DNA of 21,692 nucleotides from Clostridia bacterium (GTDB taxonomy: Bacteria; Bacillota; Clostridia; RGIG6154): the NCBI GenBank assembly GCA_017523005.1, contig JAFWXG010000135.1, positions 1-21,692 on the forward strand. The letters are read 5' to 3'. Made by a program: the position numbers and the translations under genes. This document shows positions 8,145 to 14,987 of the stretch, piece after piece. Numbering within the stretch: position 1 is the first letter of the stretch; each line of letters opens with the position of its first letter. The notes below the pieces were generated by a model that was not told the DNA's origin, made no database searches, and saw only the letters and a list, made by a program, of their open reading frames with translations.

Positions 8145-8717
8145 TTAATTGCCTCCTGTTATTTTTTCTATTACGCGTTCATATAAATTATCTAAAAGCA
8201 TTTGTGTTTTATCTCTGTCGTCCCATATTGCGTAGTCAATTATAAAAGCAATCATGGAATAGATAAAGATTTCAGCCTGCAAATATGAGCAGTTAAAAAT
8301 GCTTGTAAGTTTTACAGCATATTTTTCATATAAAAGTCTGAAATCTTTTGATTTATCTCTCATTCTTTTTCCAAAAACAGGGCTTGTGGTAATCTGGATT
8401 GCGATACGCAATTCATATTTGTATTTTTCAACTTCGTCTAAAAGAGTGACAAAATATGTTCGTACATCATTTGTATGGGCTAAAGTAAAGGCAAAGAGAG
8501 AATCAACAACTTTAGACAACCCATACCTTCCTGCACTTATCCATATATCGTCCTTGTTCTCAAACCAGTAATAAAGACTGCTTTGAGCAAGCCTCTCTTC
8601 TCGGCACAAATCGCCGACAGAGGCTTTTGCAAGCCCTGTTTTCAAAAGATACTCCCATGTAGATTTAATAATTGCCTTCTTTTTTTCGGACAAAATGTTG
8701 CTGTCCAATTCAATCAA
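8145..8717 (-). CDS. TetR/AcrR-family transcriptional regulator (190 aa)
   Basis: Residues 10-60 form the TetR DNA-binding domain: a first helix (KKKAIIKSTWEYLL), then the helix-turn-helix ASVGDLCREERLAQSSLYYWFENKDDI with the family's characteristic tyrosine-rich recognition helix and 'F.nKddl' ending. The remaining 130 residues are all-helical, as expected for the ligand-binding and dimer domain; the ligand cannot be told. The frame begins with TTG at 8717, but GAAAGG ends only 2 nt before it. A second in-frame TTG at 8708 has an 11-nt spacing, so the start may be either one. It is first in the unit TetR, 87-aa membrane protein, adhesin, behind the promoter at 8843-8871, and probably controls that unit and itself. 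Confidence 0.9.
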   Translation of the reverse strand: MIELDSNILSEKKKAIIKSTWEYLLKTGLAKASVGDLCREERLAQSSLYYWFENKDDIWISAGRYGLSKVVDSLFAFTLAHTNDVRTYFVTLLDEVEKYKYELRIAIQITTSPVFGKRMRDKSKDFRLLYEKYAVKLTSIFNCSYLQAEIFIYSMIAFIIDYAIWDDRDKTQMLLDNLYERVIEKITGGN

Positions 8718-8745
8718 GACCTTTCATTTAAAATTTTGGGATTGA

Positions 8746-8761
8746 TGTAATGTTCGTTACA
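8746..8761. promoter_or_regulatory. Candidate TetR-family operator
   Basis: The sequence TGTAATG-TT-CGTTACA is a 16-bp inverted repeat with one mismatched pair. It lies 29 bp before the TetR start and downstream of the predicted transcription start, a usual place for an autoregulatory roadblock site. Half-sites of the TGTAA/TTACA kind are common for this family. Confidence 0.45.
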
Positions 8762-8775
8762 ACTAATAGCTTAAA

Positions 8776-8806
8776 AAAAGCTTGCAACATAATCGAAATT
8801 ATGTGG
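8776..8806. repeat. Left recombination-like site (L) of the predicted invertible segment
   Basis: The core 8787-8804 (ACATAATCGAAATTATGT) has 7-bp inverted arms around CGAA. Flanking bases 8776-8786 (AAAAGCTTGCA) and 8805-8806 (GG) recur in direct orientation at 9040-9070. Of 31 bp only the four central bases differ between the copies, and they are exact reverse complements. The right half ATTATGT resembles the XerD-side arm of Firmicute dif sites. Read on the minus strand it is also a weak hairpin followed by seven T, so it may act as an attenuator in the TetR leader. Confidence 0.7.
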
Positions 8807-8842
8807 AAGTTTTCTTAATAAGCATATGATATTTGCTTACAT

Positions 8843-8871
8843 ATAATAACACTTGCAGCGGCGTTTGTCAA
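8843..8871 (-). promoter_or_regulatory. Sigma-A-type promoter for the TetR/adhesin unit, inside the invertible segment
   Basis: TTGACA (8871-8866), 17-bp spacer, TATTAT (8848-8843). This is the best promoter match in the first 10 kb. Transcription should start near 8836 and give a leader of about 120 nt that runs through site L before the TetR start. Confidence 0.8.
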
Positions 8872-8932
8872 GGATTTCTATAAAAAATTTTTTCAAATCC
8901 TGATTGCGCAGAAAATACGGACATAACAAAAT

Positions 8933-8966
8933 AGACCGCTTGATTACTGCTTTCATAGTTCGGTCT
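8933..8966 (-). terminator. Possible insulating stem-loop within the invertible segment
   Basis: AGACCG (8933-8938) pairs with CGGTCT (8961-8966) across a 22-nt loop. On the minus strand the stem is followed by ATTTTGTT. It lies between the recombinase end and the promoter, so it may stop recombinase transcripts from entering the TetR unit. The long loop and short T tract make this weak. Confidence 0.3.
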
Positions 8967-9039
8967 TGTAGTTGTGCCTATTATATTTTTTTGGGGGGCT
9001 TTAAGCTCTTTTTTTATTGTCATCTTTAGTAAAAATATT

Positions 9040-9070
9040 AAAAGCTTGCAACATAATTTCGATTATGTGG
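9040..9070. repeat. Right recombination-like site (R) of the predicted invertible segment
   Basis: The core 9051-9068 is ACATAATTTCGATTATGT, the exact reverse complement of the core of L, whereas its outer flanks AAAAGCTTGCA and GG repeat those of L in direct orientation. It ends 5 bp before the recombinase stop codon. The hairpin followed on the plus strand by CTTTTTT may also serve as a terminator. Confidence 0.7.
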
Positions 9071-9075
9071 CTTTT

Positions 9076-9918
9076 TTATATCCGTAAAAGTCCTAATTTC
9101 TGAATTTGTCTGCGATGGACTTCGCCTGTTTCCATTGTGTAAATTCGGGTGGTGTTAATACTTGAATGTCCAAGTATGTCTGCGAGGCGAACAATATCTT
9201 TTTGCAGAGAGTAATAAGTCCGTGCGAAAAGGTGTCTTAAGTTGTGCGGGAATACTTTGTTTTTTTCAACTCCGGCAGTGTCACACAACGCTTTCATCAT
9301 TTTCCATATTGTACTTCTGTCAAGTGGTTTTCCGGTTCTTGTTATGAATATGGGTCCGCTTTTTATTTTTTGAGTCTTTGCATATTCTTCAAGCATTTTG
9401 CACAGTTCTTTAGGCAAAAGTACAATTCTCATTTTTCCCTTACTGTTTATTGTCGCTTTTCTGCACTTAACAGCAGAAATTGTGATTGCTTTAAGCTCTG
9501 ATACACGAATTCCGCTTGAGCATATTGTCTGCATGAGGTAGTAAAGTCTTTGGTTCTTTTTATCTCTTGCAGCGTTAAGCAGTCTTTCGTATTCTGCTTT
9601 TGTTAATTCTTTGTCTTTTTGCGCGAAAATTTGCTTCAGGATTTTCAGCATTTTGACCTTAAGTTCGTACCATTGATTGAAATCAAAAAAGCTGTTTAAC
9701 GATGAAAGAATAGAATTAACAGAGGCGGGTGCAAATTTTTCTTTAAGATATTCTTTGTAGTCGAGAACTGTCCGTTTGTCAATATCGCTTTTTGAAATCC
9801 ACATGAAGAATTGAGTAACATCGCGAATATACTTCTCAAGTGTTGCTGAGGACTTTTCTTCATTTATAAGATATTCTCTAAAGTTGTCTATCAGTTGTCC
9901 GTTCATAGTTTTTGTCAT
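9076..9918 (-). CDS. Tyrosine recombinase (Xer/RecV-like integrase, 280 aa)
   Basis: It cuts and rejoins DNA through a 3'-phosphotyrosine. Residues 8-85 are the SAM-like N-terminal core-binding domain (FREYLINEEKSSATLEKYIRDV). Residues 105-275 are the catalytic domain with all expected residues: R138 in SSGIRVSEL, K160/K162 in the beta-hairpin INSKGKMR, H225-N-L-R228, H251 in LGHSS, and Y260 in TTRIYTM. Length fits compact Xer-like enzymes rather than large phage integrases. The start is ATG with GAAAGGAG 7 nt upstream. It ends 5 bp from site R and transcribes towards the switch, the usual place for an invertase acting on a neighbouring promoter. No phage or transposon genes accompany it. It could instead be a remnant of a lost mobile element. 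Confidence 0.93.
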   Translation of the reverse strand: MTKTMNGQLIDNFREYLINEEKSSATLEKYIRDVTQFFMWISKSDIDKRTVLDYKEYLKEKFAPASVNSILSSLNSFFDFNQWYELKVKMLKILKQIFAQKDKELTKAEYERLLNAARDKKNQRLYYLMQTICSSGIRVSELKAITISAVKCRKATINSKGKMRIVLLPKELCKMLEEYAKTQKIKSGPIFITRTGKPLDRSTIWKMMKALCDTAGVEKNKVFPHNLRHLFARTYYSLQKDIVRLADILGHSSINTTRIYTMETGEVHRRQIQKLGLLRI

Positions 9919-9984
9919 TTCTTATCTCCTTTCTTTTTAATATTATTTTGTTATATGTGAAAAAAATATTCAGTTCGTGTTAAA

Positions 9985-10011
9985 TAAAAAAGACCGCACG
10001 AAAGTACGGTC
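9985..10011 (-). terminator. Intrinsic terminator after the AI-2E-family gene
   Basis: GACCG/CGGTC stem, one C-A mismatch, AC/GT, GAAA loop in plus-strand reading (9992-10011). The minus strand continues TTTTTTATTT. It begins 5 bp after the stop codon at 10017. Confidence 0.85.
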
Positions 10012-10016
10012 AGATT

Positions 10017-11177
10017 TTATTGAATTTTAATATTTTTCTGTTTAAGCCTTGCTGCGACCCACTCGCAGAAGAGGGTGTACAGAACAACGAACACAGGAAC
10101 ACCCACAAACATTCCGAAAAAGCCAAACAGACCGCCGAACACGATAACTGCAAAAACTACGAACACGGCGCGTATTCCCATTGAATCGCCCATGAGTTTA
10201 GGACCTAAGAAATTGCCGTCAAACTGCTGAAGTATTATAATGAAAATACCAAAAATAAGTGCGTCCCACGGATTTACGAGCAACAAAAGCAATACCGACG
10301 GAATACCGCCTATAAACGGCCCGAAGAACGGAATTACATTGGTTACTCCAATCAGAACTGAAATCAGTACTGCATAATCTAAGTTCATTACTGCCATAAA
10401 CAGGTAGTTTAGCACGCCTATAATTGCAGAGTCAACCACTTTAGACACTATAAATCCGCCGAATGTTCGGTCTGTGAACTTAAGAATGGTTAAAATTTTA
10501 TCTCCCTTTTGCTCAGGGACTAAGGCGTACAAAAGCTTTTTAAAGCTTAATCTGAATTTATCTTTGTCAAGAAGAAAATATACAGACACAATAAGTCCTA
10601 ACAGCAAATTTTTAAGCTTTACAGAAAGGCTTAACACAAAGTCTAAAGTGTTATTAAGCATAGATGTAATGCTGAAATTCTTTGAAACTTGCTCGCCCAA
10701 CTTGTTCAACACATCATATATATCATCCATGGAAAGACCAAATCTTTCAAGGTACTTATACAAAAATGCCTGAAACTCTATAGAAAGTGTATCTAAATAT
10801 TCGGGAAGAATTTTAATAAAGTCGGAAAGTGCGGTTACTATCTGCGGTGCGATAATGTAGAAGAATAAAGTAACCAAAGCTAAAAACAGTAAGTAAGTCA
10901 AGATAAGTGATATTATTCTTCTTGCAGTTAAAGAAAGCTTTCCTGTAAACTTCGGGGCTTTTTTAAACAATCCCAAAAACCATTTGTACGGGTAATTGAG
11001 CAAATAAGCAAACGCAAAGCCCCAGATAAACGGGGAAATTATATCCATAAATTTTCGGAGGGCAGACATAACAGACGAAGTGTTCTGGACCAGCATAAAT
11101 AAAATAATTGCTGCAGCAATTACGAAAAATGCGCTTAACGATATTTTAAAATACTTATTTTCTTTAAAACTCTGCAC
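10017..11177 (-). CDS. AI-2E family transporter / PerM-like permease (386 aa)
   Basis: Polytopic membrane protein of the family once called UPF0118. Hydrophobic segments lie near 12-30, 46-62, 86-110, 188-204, 250-300, 303-317 and 335-372, with a hydrophilic stretch at 115-185 between the N-terminal and C-terminal helix groups. Family landmarks are visible: LLDKDKF after the middle helix (202-208), the proline-rich IPFFGPFIGGIP (282-293), and QQFDGNFLGPKLMGDSMGI (317-335). Members export small molecules or ions (AI-2, or Na+/H+ exchange in some), so the substrate cannot be assigned. The start is GTG with AAAGGGGG 7 nt upstream. The gene follows asparagine synthetase by 67 bp but has its own promoter. 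Confidence 0.9.
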   Translation of the reverse strand: MQSFKENKYFKISLSAFFVIAAAIILFMLVQNTSSVMSALRKFMDIISPFIWGFAFAYLLNYPYKWFLGLFKKAPKFTGKLSLTARRIISLILTYLLFLALVTLFFYIIAPQIVTALSDFIKILPEYLDTLSIEFQAFLYKYLERFGLSMDDIYDVLNKLGEQVSKNFSITSMLNNTLDFVLSLSVKLKNLLLGLIVSVYFLLDKDKFRLSFKKLLYALVPEQKGDKILTILKFTDRTFGGFIVSKVVDSAIIGVLNYLFMAVMNLDYAVLISVLIGVTNVIPFFGPFIGGIPSVLLLLLVNPWDALIFGIFIIILQQFDGNFLGPKLMGDSMGIRAVFVVFAVIVFGGLFGFFGMFVGVPVFVVLYTLFCEWVAARLKQKNIKIQ

Positions 11178-11206
11178 AGTATATCCCCCTTTTTATCTAT
11201 AGTTAA

Positions 11207-11235
11207 ATCATATCATAAATGGAAAATAAAGTCAA
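11207..11235 (-). promoter_or_regulatory. Promoter of the AI-2E-family gene
   Basis: TTGACT (11235-11230), 17-bp spacer, TATGAT (11212-11207), about 30 bp before the GTG start. Confidence 0.7.
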
Positions 11236-11244
11236 ATGTAGTAA

Positions 11245-13080
11245 TTAAATTTTAACACAAATGTTGTAATGAGAAAGCCAGTGGTTTACCTGCAGAAGAT
11301 AAGCGAGCATCTGCGGGCCTGCCATAAGCTGACCAAACCAGGGTTTTCCGTAATCATAGTTTTGCTCGGTCATTTCCCTTAAGAGCGGTAAATCGACAAG
11401 CTGTAAAATCGGAGAATTTTTGTTGCTTAATACATTTACCATCTCCTGTTTTACAAGTTTTTCAAACATAGGATTGTGAGTTTTAGGATAAGGACTTTTC
11501 TTCCTGTTTCTGACCTGTTCGGGTAAAATTCCGCGTGCCGCTTCACGAAGTAAGAATTTAGGCTGATTATTTTTCGCCTTAATATTCCACGGAATATTCC
11601 ATACATAGCTTACTAATCTGTGGTCGCAGAAAGGAACTCTCACTTCAAGTCCGCTTGCCATACTCATTCTGTCTTTTCTGTCAAGCAGGGTTGACATAAA
11701 CCAGTAAAGGTTTAAATAACCTATTTCCTGACGCTTTAAATCTTCTTCCGAGCGATAAGGAAATTCAGGCATATCAGATAAAAATGAAGTATATTTATTG
11801 TTAACATATTCTTCAATAGGAAGTCTTTTTAGTTCGGGCGATAAGACTTTTAGTCTTCCGCTTAAATCAGGACACCACGGGAAAGTGTTGCAATTTAGCA
11901 TCTCTTCACGGAAAAACCACGGATACCCACCGAAAATTTCGTCTGCACATTCTCCTGATAATGCAACGGTGTGCTTATTTTTTACCCGCTTGCAAAATCC
12001 AAGAAGTGACGAGTCAACATCTGCCATACCAGGCAAATCCTTGTGTTCTGTCGCAACATAAAGATTTGAAACCAGCTCGGCTGAATCCTGATATAAAACA
12101 GTATGCTCGGTTTTATATTCTTTAGACATTATTTCAATAAACTCTTTATCTGCGTTGGGTTGAAAATCTGAAGGCTTAAAATACTTGTCATTGTCCACAT
12201 AGTCAAATGAATATGTGGAAAGAGGAGTATCCATAGTTTTGGCAGTTACTGCGGTAATAATACTTGAGTCAAGCCCGCCCGACAAAAAAGTGCAAAGCGG
12301 AACATCAGAAACTGTCTGACGGCGTATTGCATCGCAAAGCAAGTACCTTACAGTGTCTACTGTATCAGAAAAGCTGTCTGTGTGCATGGCAGAGTGTAGC
12401 TTATAATAAACTTTTGTCTGCTCTCCCGACATGGAAATCGTTTTGGTTGTTGCAGGTGGCACTTCAAAAATATTGTCAAACACTCCGCACCCAGGACTTC
12501 GTGCAGGACCAATACCAAAAATTTCGCATAAGCCTTCCTCTTTTATAACAGGCTCAATTCCAGGAAATTTAAATAACGCTTTTATTTCGGATGCGAACAC
12601 AAAAAAGTCCTTTATTTTAGTATAAAATAACGGCTTTACACCAAACCTGTCGCGGGCTAAGAAAAGTTCCTGTTTTTCTTCGTCCCATATCGCAAACGCA
12701 AAAATGCCGTTTAGTAAATATACACAGCTTTTTCCGTAGGTTATGTATGCTTTAAGTAACACCTCTGTGTCGGATGTTGTAGAAAATGACACACCTTCAC
12801 TTTCAAGTTCACGCCTTATTTCTTTTGTATTATAAAGCTCGCCGTTATAACAAATAGTGTATCTGTTATTAAACTGCTCCCGTTGCATAGGCTGTGCTCC
12901 GCCTGTAATATCTATAACAGAAAGTCTTGCATGAGATAAAACTGCGTGCTTTTCCTGACATATTCCGCTTGCATCAGGGCCTCTGTGAGAGATGCTCTGT
13001 GCCATATTCATTCCTATTTCATAAAATTTTTCTCCCCTTAAATCCGCATCAAAATTAGTAAACCCTGCAATTCCGCACAT
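11245..13080 (-). CDS. asnB: Asparagine synthetase, glutamine-hydrolysing (611 aa)
   Basis: It makes asparagine from aspartate, ATP and glutamine-derived ammonia in the cytosol. The N-terminal Ntn glutaminase domain begins MCGIAGF with the catalytic Cys2 and carries R52 (SHARLSVID), the YNGE oxyanion region (78-81) and SDTEVLL. The C-terminal synthetase domain has the pyrophosphate loop SGGLDSS (267-273) and the later GECADEIFGGYPW and RVPFCDHRL blocks. Length is normal for AsnB. ATG is preceded by GAAAGGAG at 6 nt. A weak promoter lies just upstream. A role in amidating cell-wall precursors or a peptide is possible for AsnB paralogues, but the sequence gives no reason to prefer it. Confidence 0.95.
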   Translation of the reverse strand: MCGIAGFTNFDADLRGEKFYEIGMNMAQSISHRGPDASGICQEKHAVLSHARLSVIDITGGAQPMQREQFNNRYTICYNGELYNTKEIRRELESEGVSFSTTSDTEVLLKAYITYGKSCVYLLNGIFAFAIWDEEKQELFLARDRFGVKPLFYTKIKDFFVFASEIKALFKFPGIEPVIKEEGLCEIFGIGPARSPGCGVFDNIFEVPPATTKTISMSGEQTKVYYKLHSAMHTDSFSDTVDTVRYLLCDAIRRQTVSDVPLCTFLSGGLDSSIITAVTAKTMDTPLSTYSFDYVDNDKYFKPSDFQPNADKEFIEIMSKEYKTEHTVLYQDSAELVSNLYVATEHKDLPGMADVDSSLLGFCKRVKNKHTVALSGECADEIFGGYPWFFREEMLNCNTFPWCPDLSGRLKVLSPELKRLPIEEYVNNKYTSFLSDMPEFPYRSEEDLKRQEIGYLNLYWFMSTLLDRKDRMSMASGLEVRVPFCDHRLVSYVWNIPWNIKAKNNQPKFLLREAARGILPEQVRNRKKSPYPKTHNPMFEKLVKQEMVNVLSNKNSPILQLVDLPLLREMTEQNYDYGKPWFGQLMAGPQMLAYLLQVNHWLSHYNICVKI

Positions 13081-13113
13081 ATAAATCTCCTTTCAAAATG
13101 AATCTCTCTTTTT

Positions 13114-13143
13114 ATTGTATGAGTTTTTTTAAATTTGGTTAAA
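13114..13143 (-). promoter_or_regulatory. Weak promoter candidate for asnB
   Basis: TTTAAC (13143-13138), 18 bp, TACAAT (13119-13114), about 34 bp before the asnB start. The -10 box is fair, the -35 box poor. Confidence 0.35.
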
Positions 13144-13148
13144 AGTTA

Positions 13149-13177
13149 TTGTAAAGTTAAAAATTTTATTGTATAAT
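13149..13177 (+). promoter_or_regulatory. Promoter of the ABC exporter gene
   Basis: TTGTAA (13149-13154), 17-bp spacer, TATAAT (13172-13177). Transcription should begin near 13184, leaving a leader of only about 10 nt, and rules out the ATG at 13182 as start. Confidence 0.75.
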
Positions 13178-13193
13178 CAAAATGGTGATTAAC

Positions 13194-14921
13194 ATGAAAA
13201 AAATAATTGAGATATTAAAATATGCAAAAGGGTATTACAAATATTTTCTTATAGGCGTTATAGCGTTGCTTATAGGAACTGTTGCCCAGCTTATACTTCC
13301 GCAGTTCGTAAGGGAATTTGTAAATGCCGTAGAAGATAATGTTCAAGGCATTATATCAATATCAATTTCTCTTGCGGTTTATATGCTTATTGTGTATTTA
13401 ATAAATTGTGTAGCGACATTCCTAAAATCTTACTACTTGCACAAAGCGGCATGGAGTTTTATATGCGATTTGCGAATTTCTTTATTTGAAAAGCTTGAAA
13501 CTTTGTCTATGAAATACTATTCAAAACGACAGACAGGCGAGCTCATGAGCCGTGTCACAAGTGACACAGCGGTTTTAGAAAACTTGTTTGCACATTGTCT
13601 TCCCGACTTAATAATAAATATAGTTACATTCTTTGGAGTGCTGTTTATTTTACTTACCATAAATGTAAAGCTTACCTTGTATTCAATGATTGTTATGCCC
13701 GTGCTTTTAATTGTAGGAATTATTTTCGCAGTTAAAATAAGACCTATCTTTAAAGTGTCACACCAAAAAACAGCAGAGCTTTCAGCCGCATTACAGGACA
13801 GCTTTTCAGGAATGAAAGAGGTACAGGTTTTTAACAGGCAAGACGCTGAAAGAGAAAGAATTTCAAAATATGCAAACGGCCACAGAGTAACAATTTTGAG
13901 TGCGCTCATAAGGTCTGCAGTATATCATCCTACAGTTGAGCTGTGTAACGGAATAGGAATGGTAATGATTGTGCTTATAGGCGGGTTTTTAGCTGCAGAC
14001 GGAACTATAAATAACGGAGATGTAATGGCGTTTGTGCTTTACATTTCAAGCTTTTACAGACCAATGACTACTTTAGGCAGACTTAACGAAGACTATCAGA
14101 ATTCCATGGCGGCAATCGGCAGAATTTTGGATATTTTTGCGACCGAGTCGGAAGTAAAAGACTCCCCAGACGCCTATGATATGCCACTTGCAAAGGGCGA
14201 GATAGAGTATAAAAATGTAAGCTTTCATTATGATGAGGCAGAGGTGTTAAAAAATATTTCTGTTCATATAAATGCGGGACAGACCCTTGCGTTGGTTGGA
14301 GAAACGGGCGCAGGAAAAACTACTTTTATAAATCTTTTAGCAAGATTTTATAAACCGCAGTCGGGAGAAATTTTGGTTGACGGACATGATATATCAAAAA
14401 TTACGCAGTCTTCTTTAAGAGATAACCTTTCGGTAGTACTTCAGGATGTATTCTTATTTAATGGCACTATCTTTGAAAATATCGCATACGGCAAAGACGG
14501 CGCGACAAAAGAAGAAGTTGAACTTGCCGCAAAGGCCGCTTATGCACATGAATTTATTATGGAAACCGAAAATGGTTATGACACAATAATAGGAGAAAGG
14601 GGCATAAGACTTTCGGGGGGTCAAAAGCAAAGGATTGCTATTGCGAGAGCCATTTTAAGGGATACCCCCATACTTATTTTAGACGAGGCAACCGCGGCGG
14701 TAGATACTGTTACCGAAAGAAAAATTCAAAAAGCTATTGACGAGATTTCAAAAAACAGAACTACTATTGTGATTGCGCACAGACTGTCTACAGTAAAAAA
14801 AGCGGACAAGATTTTAGTAATTGAGGGCGGCGAAATTTTAGAAAGCGGAACTCATGAAGAACTCCTTGCTAAAAACGGAAAATACGCAACTTTATGTAAA
14901 ATTCAGTTTTCGGACAACTAA
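13194..14921 (+). CDS. ABC exporter half-transporter, MsbA/LmrA type (575 aa)
   Basis: An ATP-driven export pump with one membrane domain fused to one ATPase domain, working as a dimer. Residues 1-310 hold six membrane helices and the coupling-helix region. The ATPase domain has Walker A GETGAGKT (369-376), a Q-loop around VVLQDVFLF, signature LSGGQ (473-477), Walker B ILILDEA (493-499) and the H-loop in IVIAHRLST. I start at ATG 13194, preceded by GGTGAT at a suitable distance, because the upstream in-frame ATG 13182 lies almost on the predicted transcription start. No partner half-transporter adjoins, so it probably forms a homodimer. The cargo (lipid, peptide or drug) is unknown. A secreted foldase gene follows on the same strand. 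Confidence 0.93.
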   Translation: MKKIIEILKYAKGYYKYFLIGVIALLIGTVAQLILPQFVREFVNAVEDNVQGIISISISLAVYMLIVYLINCVATFLKSYYLHKAAWSFICDLRISLFEKLETLSMKYYSKRQTGELMSRVTSDTAVLENLFAHCLPDLIINIVTFFGVLFILLTINVKLTLYSMIVMPVLLIVGIIFAVKIRPIFKVSHQKTAELSAALQDSFSGMKEVQVFNRQDAERERISKYANGHRVTILSALIRSAVYHPTVELCNGIGMVMIVLIGGFLAADGTINNGDVMAFVLYISSFYRPMTTLGRLNEDYQNSMAAIGRILDIFATESEVKDSPDAYDMPLAKGEIEYKNVSFHYDEAEVLKNISVHINAGQTLALVGETGAGKTTFINLLARFYKPQSGEILVDGHDISKITQSSLRDNLSVVLQDVFLFNGTIFENIAYGKDGATKEEVELAAKAAYAHEFIMETENGYDTIIGERGIRLSGGQKQRIAIARAILRDTPILILDEATAAVDTVTERKIQKAIDEISKNRTTIVIAHRLSTVKKADKILVIEGGEILESGTHEELLAKNGKYATLCKIQFSDN

Positions 14922-14946
14922 ATTTTATGTGGACAAACATTTAGTT
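14916..14946 (+). terminator. Inverted repeat at the end of the ABC exporter gene
   Basis: AACTAAAT (14916-14923, including the stop codon) pairs with ATTTAGTT (14939-14946) across 15 nt. There is no G/C and only a TTTTG tail, so it is a weak terminator or part of the control region of the next gene. Confidence 0.3.
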
Positions 14947-14987
14947 TTGTGATAAACTTATACTATATTATTTTCAAGGAGGAAAAC

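Larger units (their letters stand above)
8787..9068. other. Predicted invertible promoter segment (phase switch)
   Basis: Two 18-bp cores (8787-8804 and 9051-9068) are perfect reverse complements of each other and enclose 246 bp carrying the TTGACA/TATTAT promoter at 8843-8871. A tyrosine recombinase gene begins 8 bp to the right. In the orientation given, the promoter reads towards the TetR gene (ON). Inversion about the core centres would place it at 8984-9012 facing right. It would also join AAAAGCTTGCAACATAAT to its own complement at the left site, forming an 18-bp stem with a T7 tract in front of the TetR gene, and would give CCACATAAT/ATTATGTGG plus CTTTTTT at the right site. This is inference from the sequence; no inverted molecule is shown. 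Confidence 0.6.

Noticed and set aside
8776..9070. A small transposable element (MITE-like) bounded by the two repeats
   Set aside because: The repeats are near-palindromic sites in direct flank orientation, no target duplication is seen outside them, and the segment holds a functional-looking promoter next to a recombinase.
9076..9918. Recombinase as marker of a prophage or integrative element
   Set aside because: No phage, conjugation or excisionase genes and no tRNA attachment site are visible in the window; the neighbours on its right are ordinary chromosomal genes.
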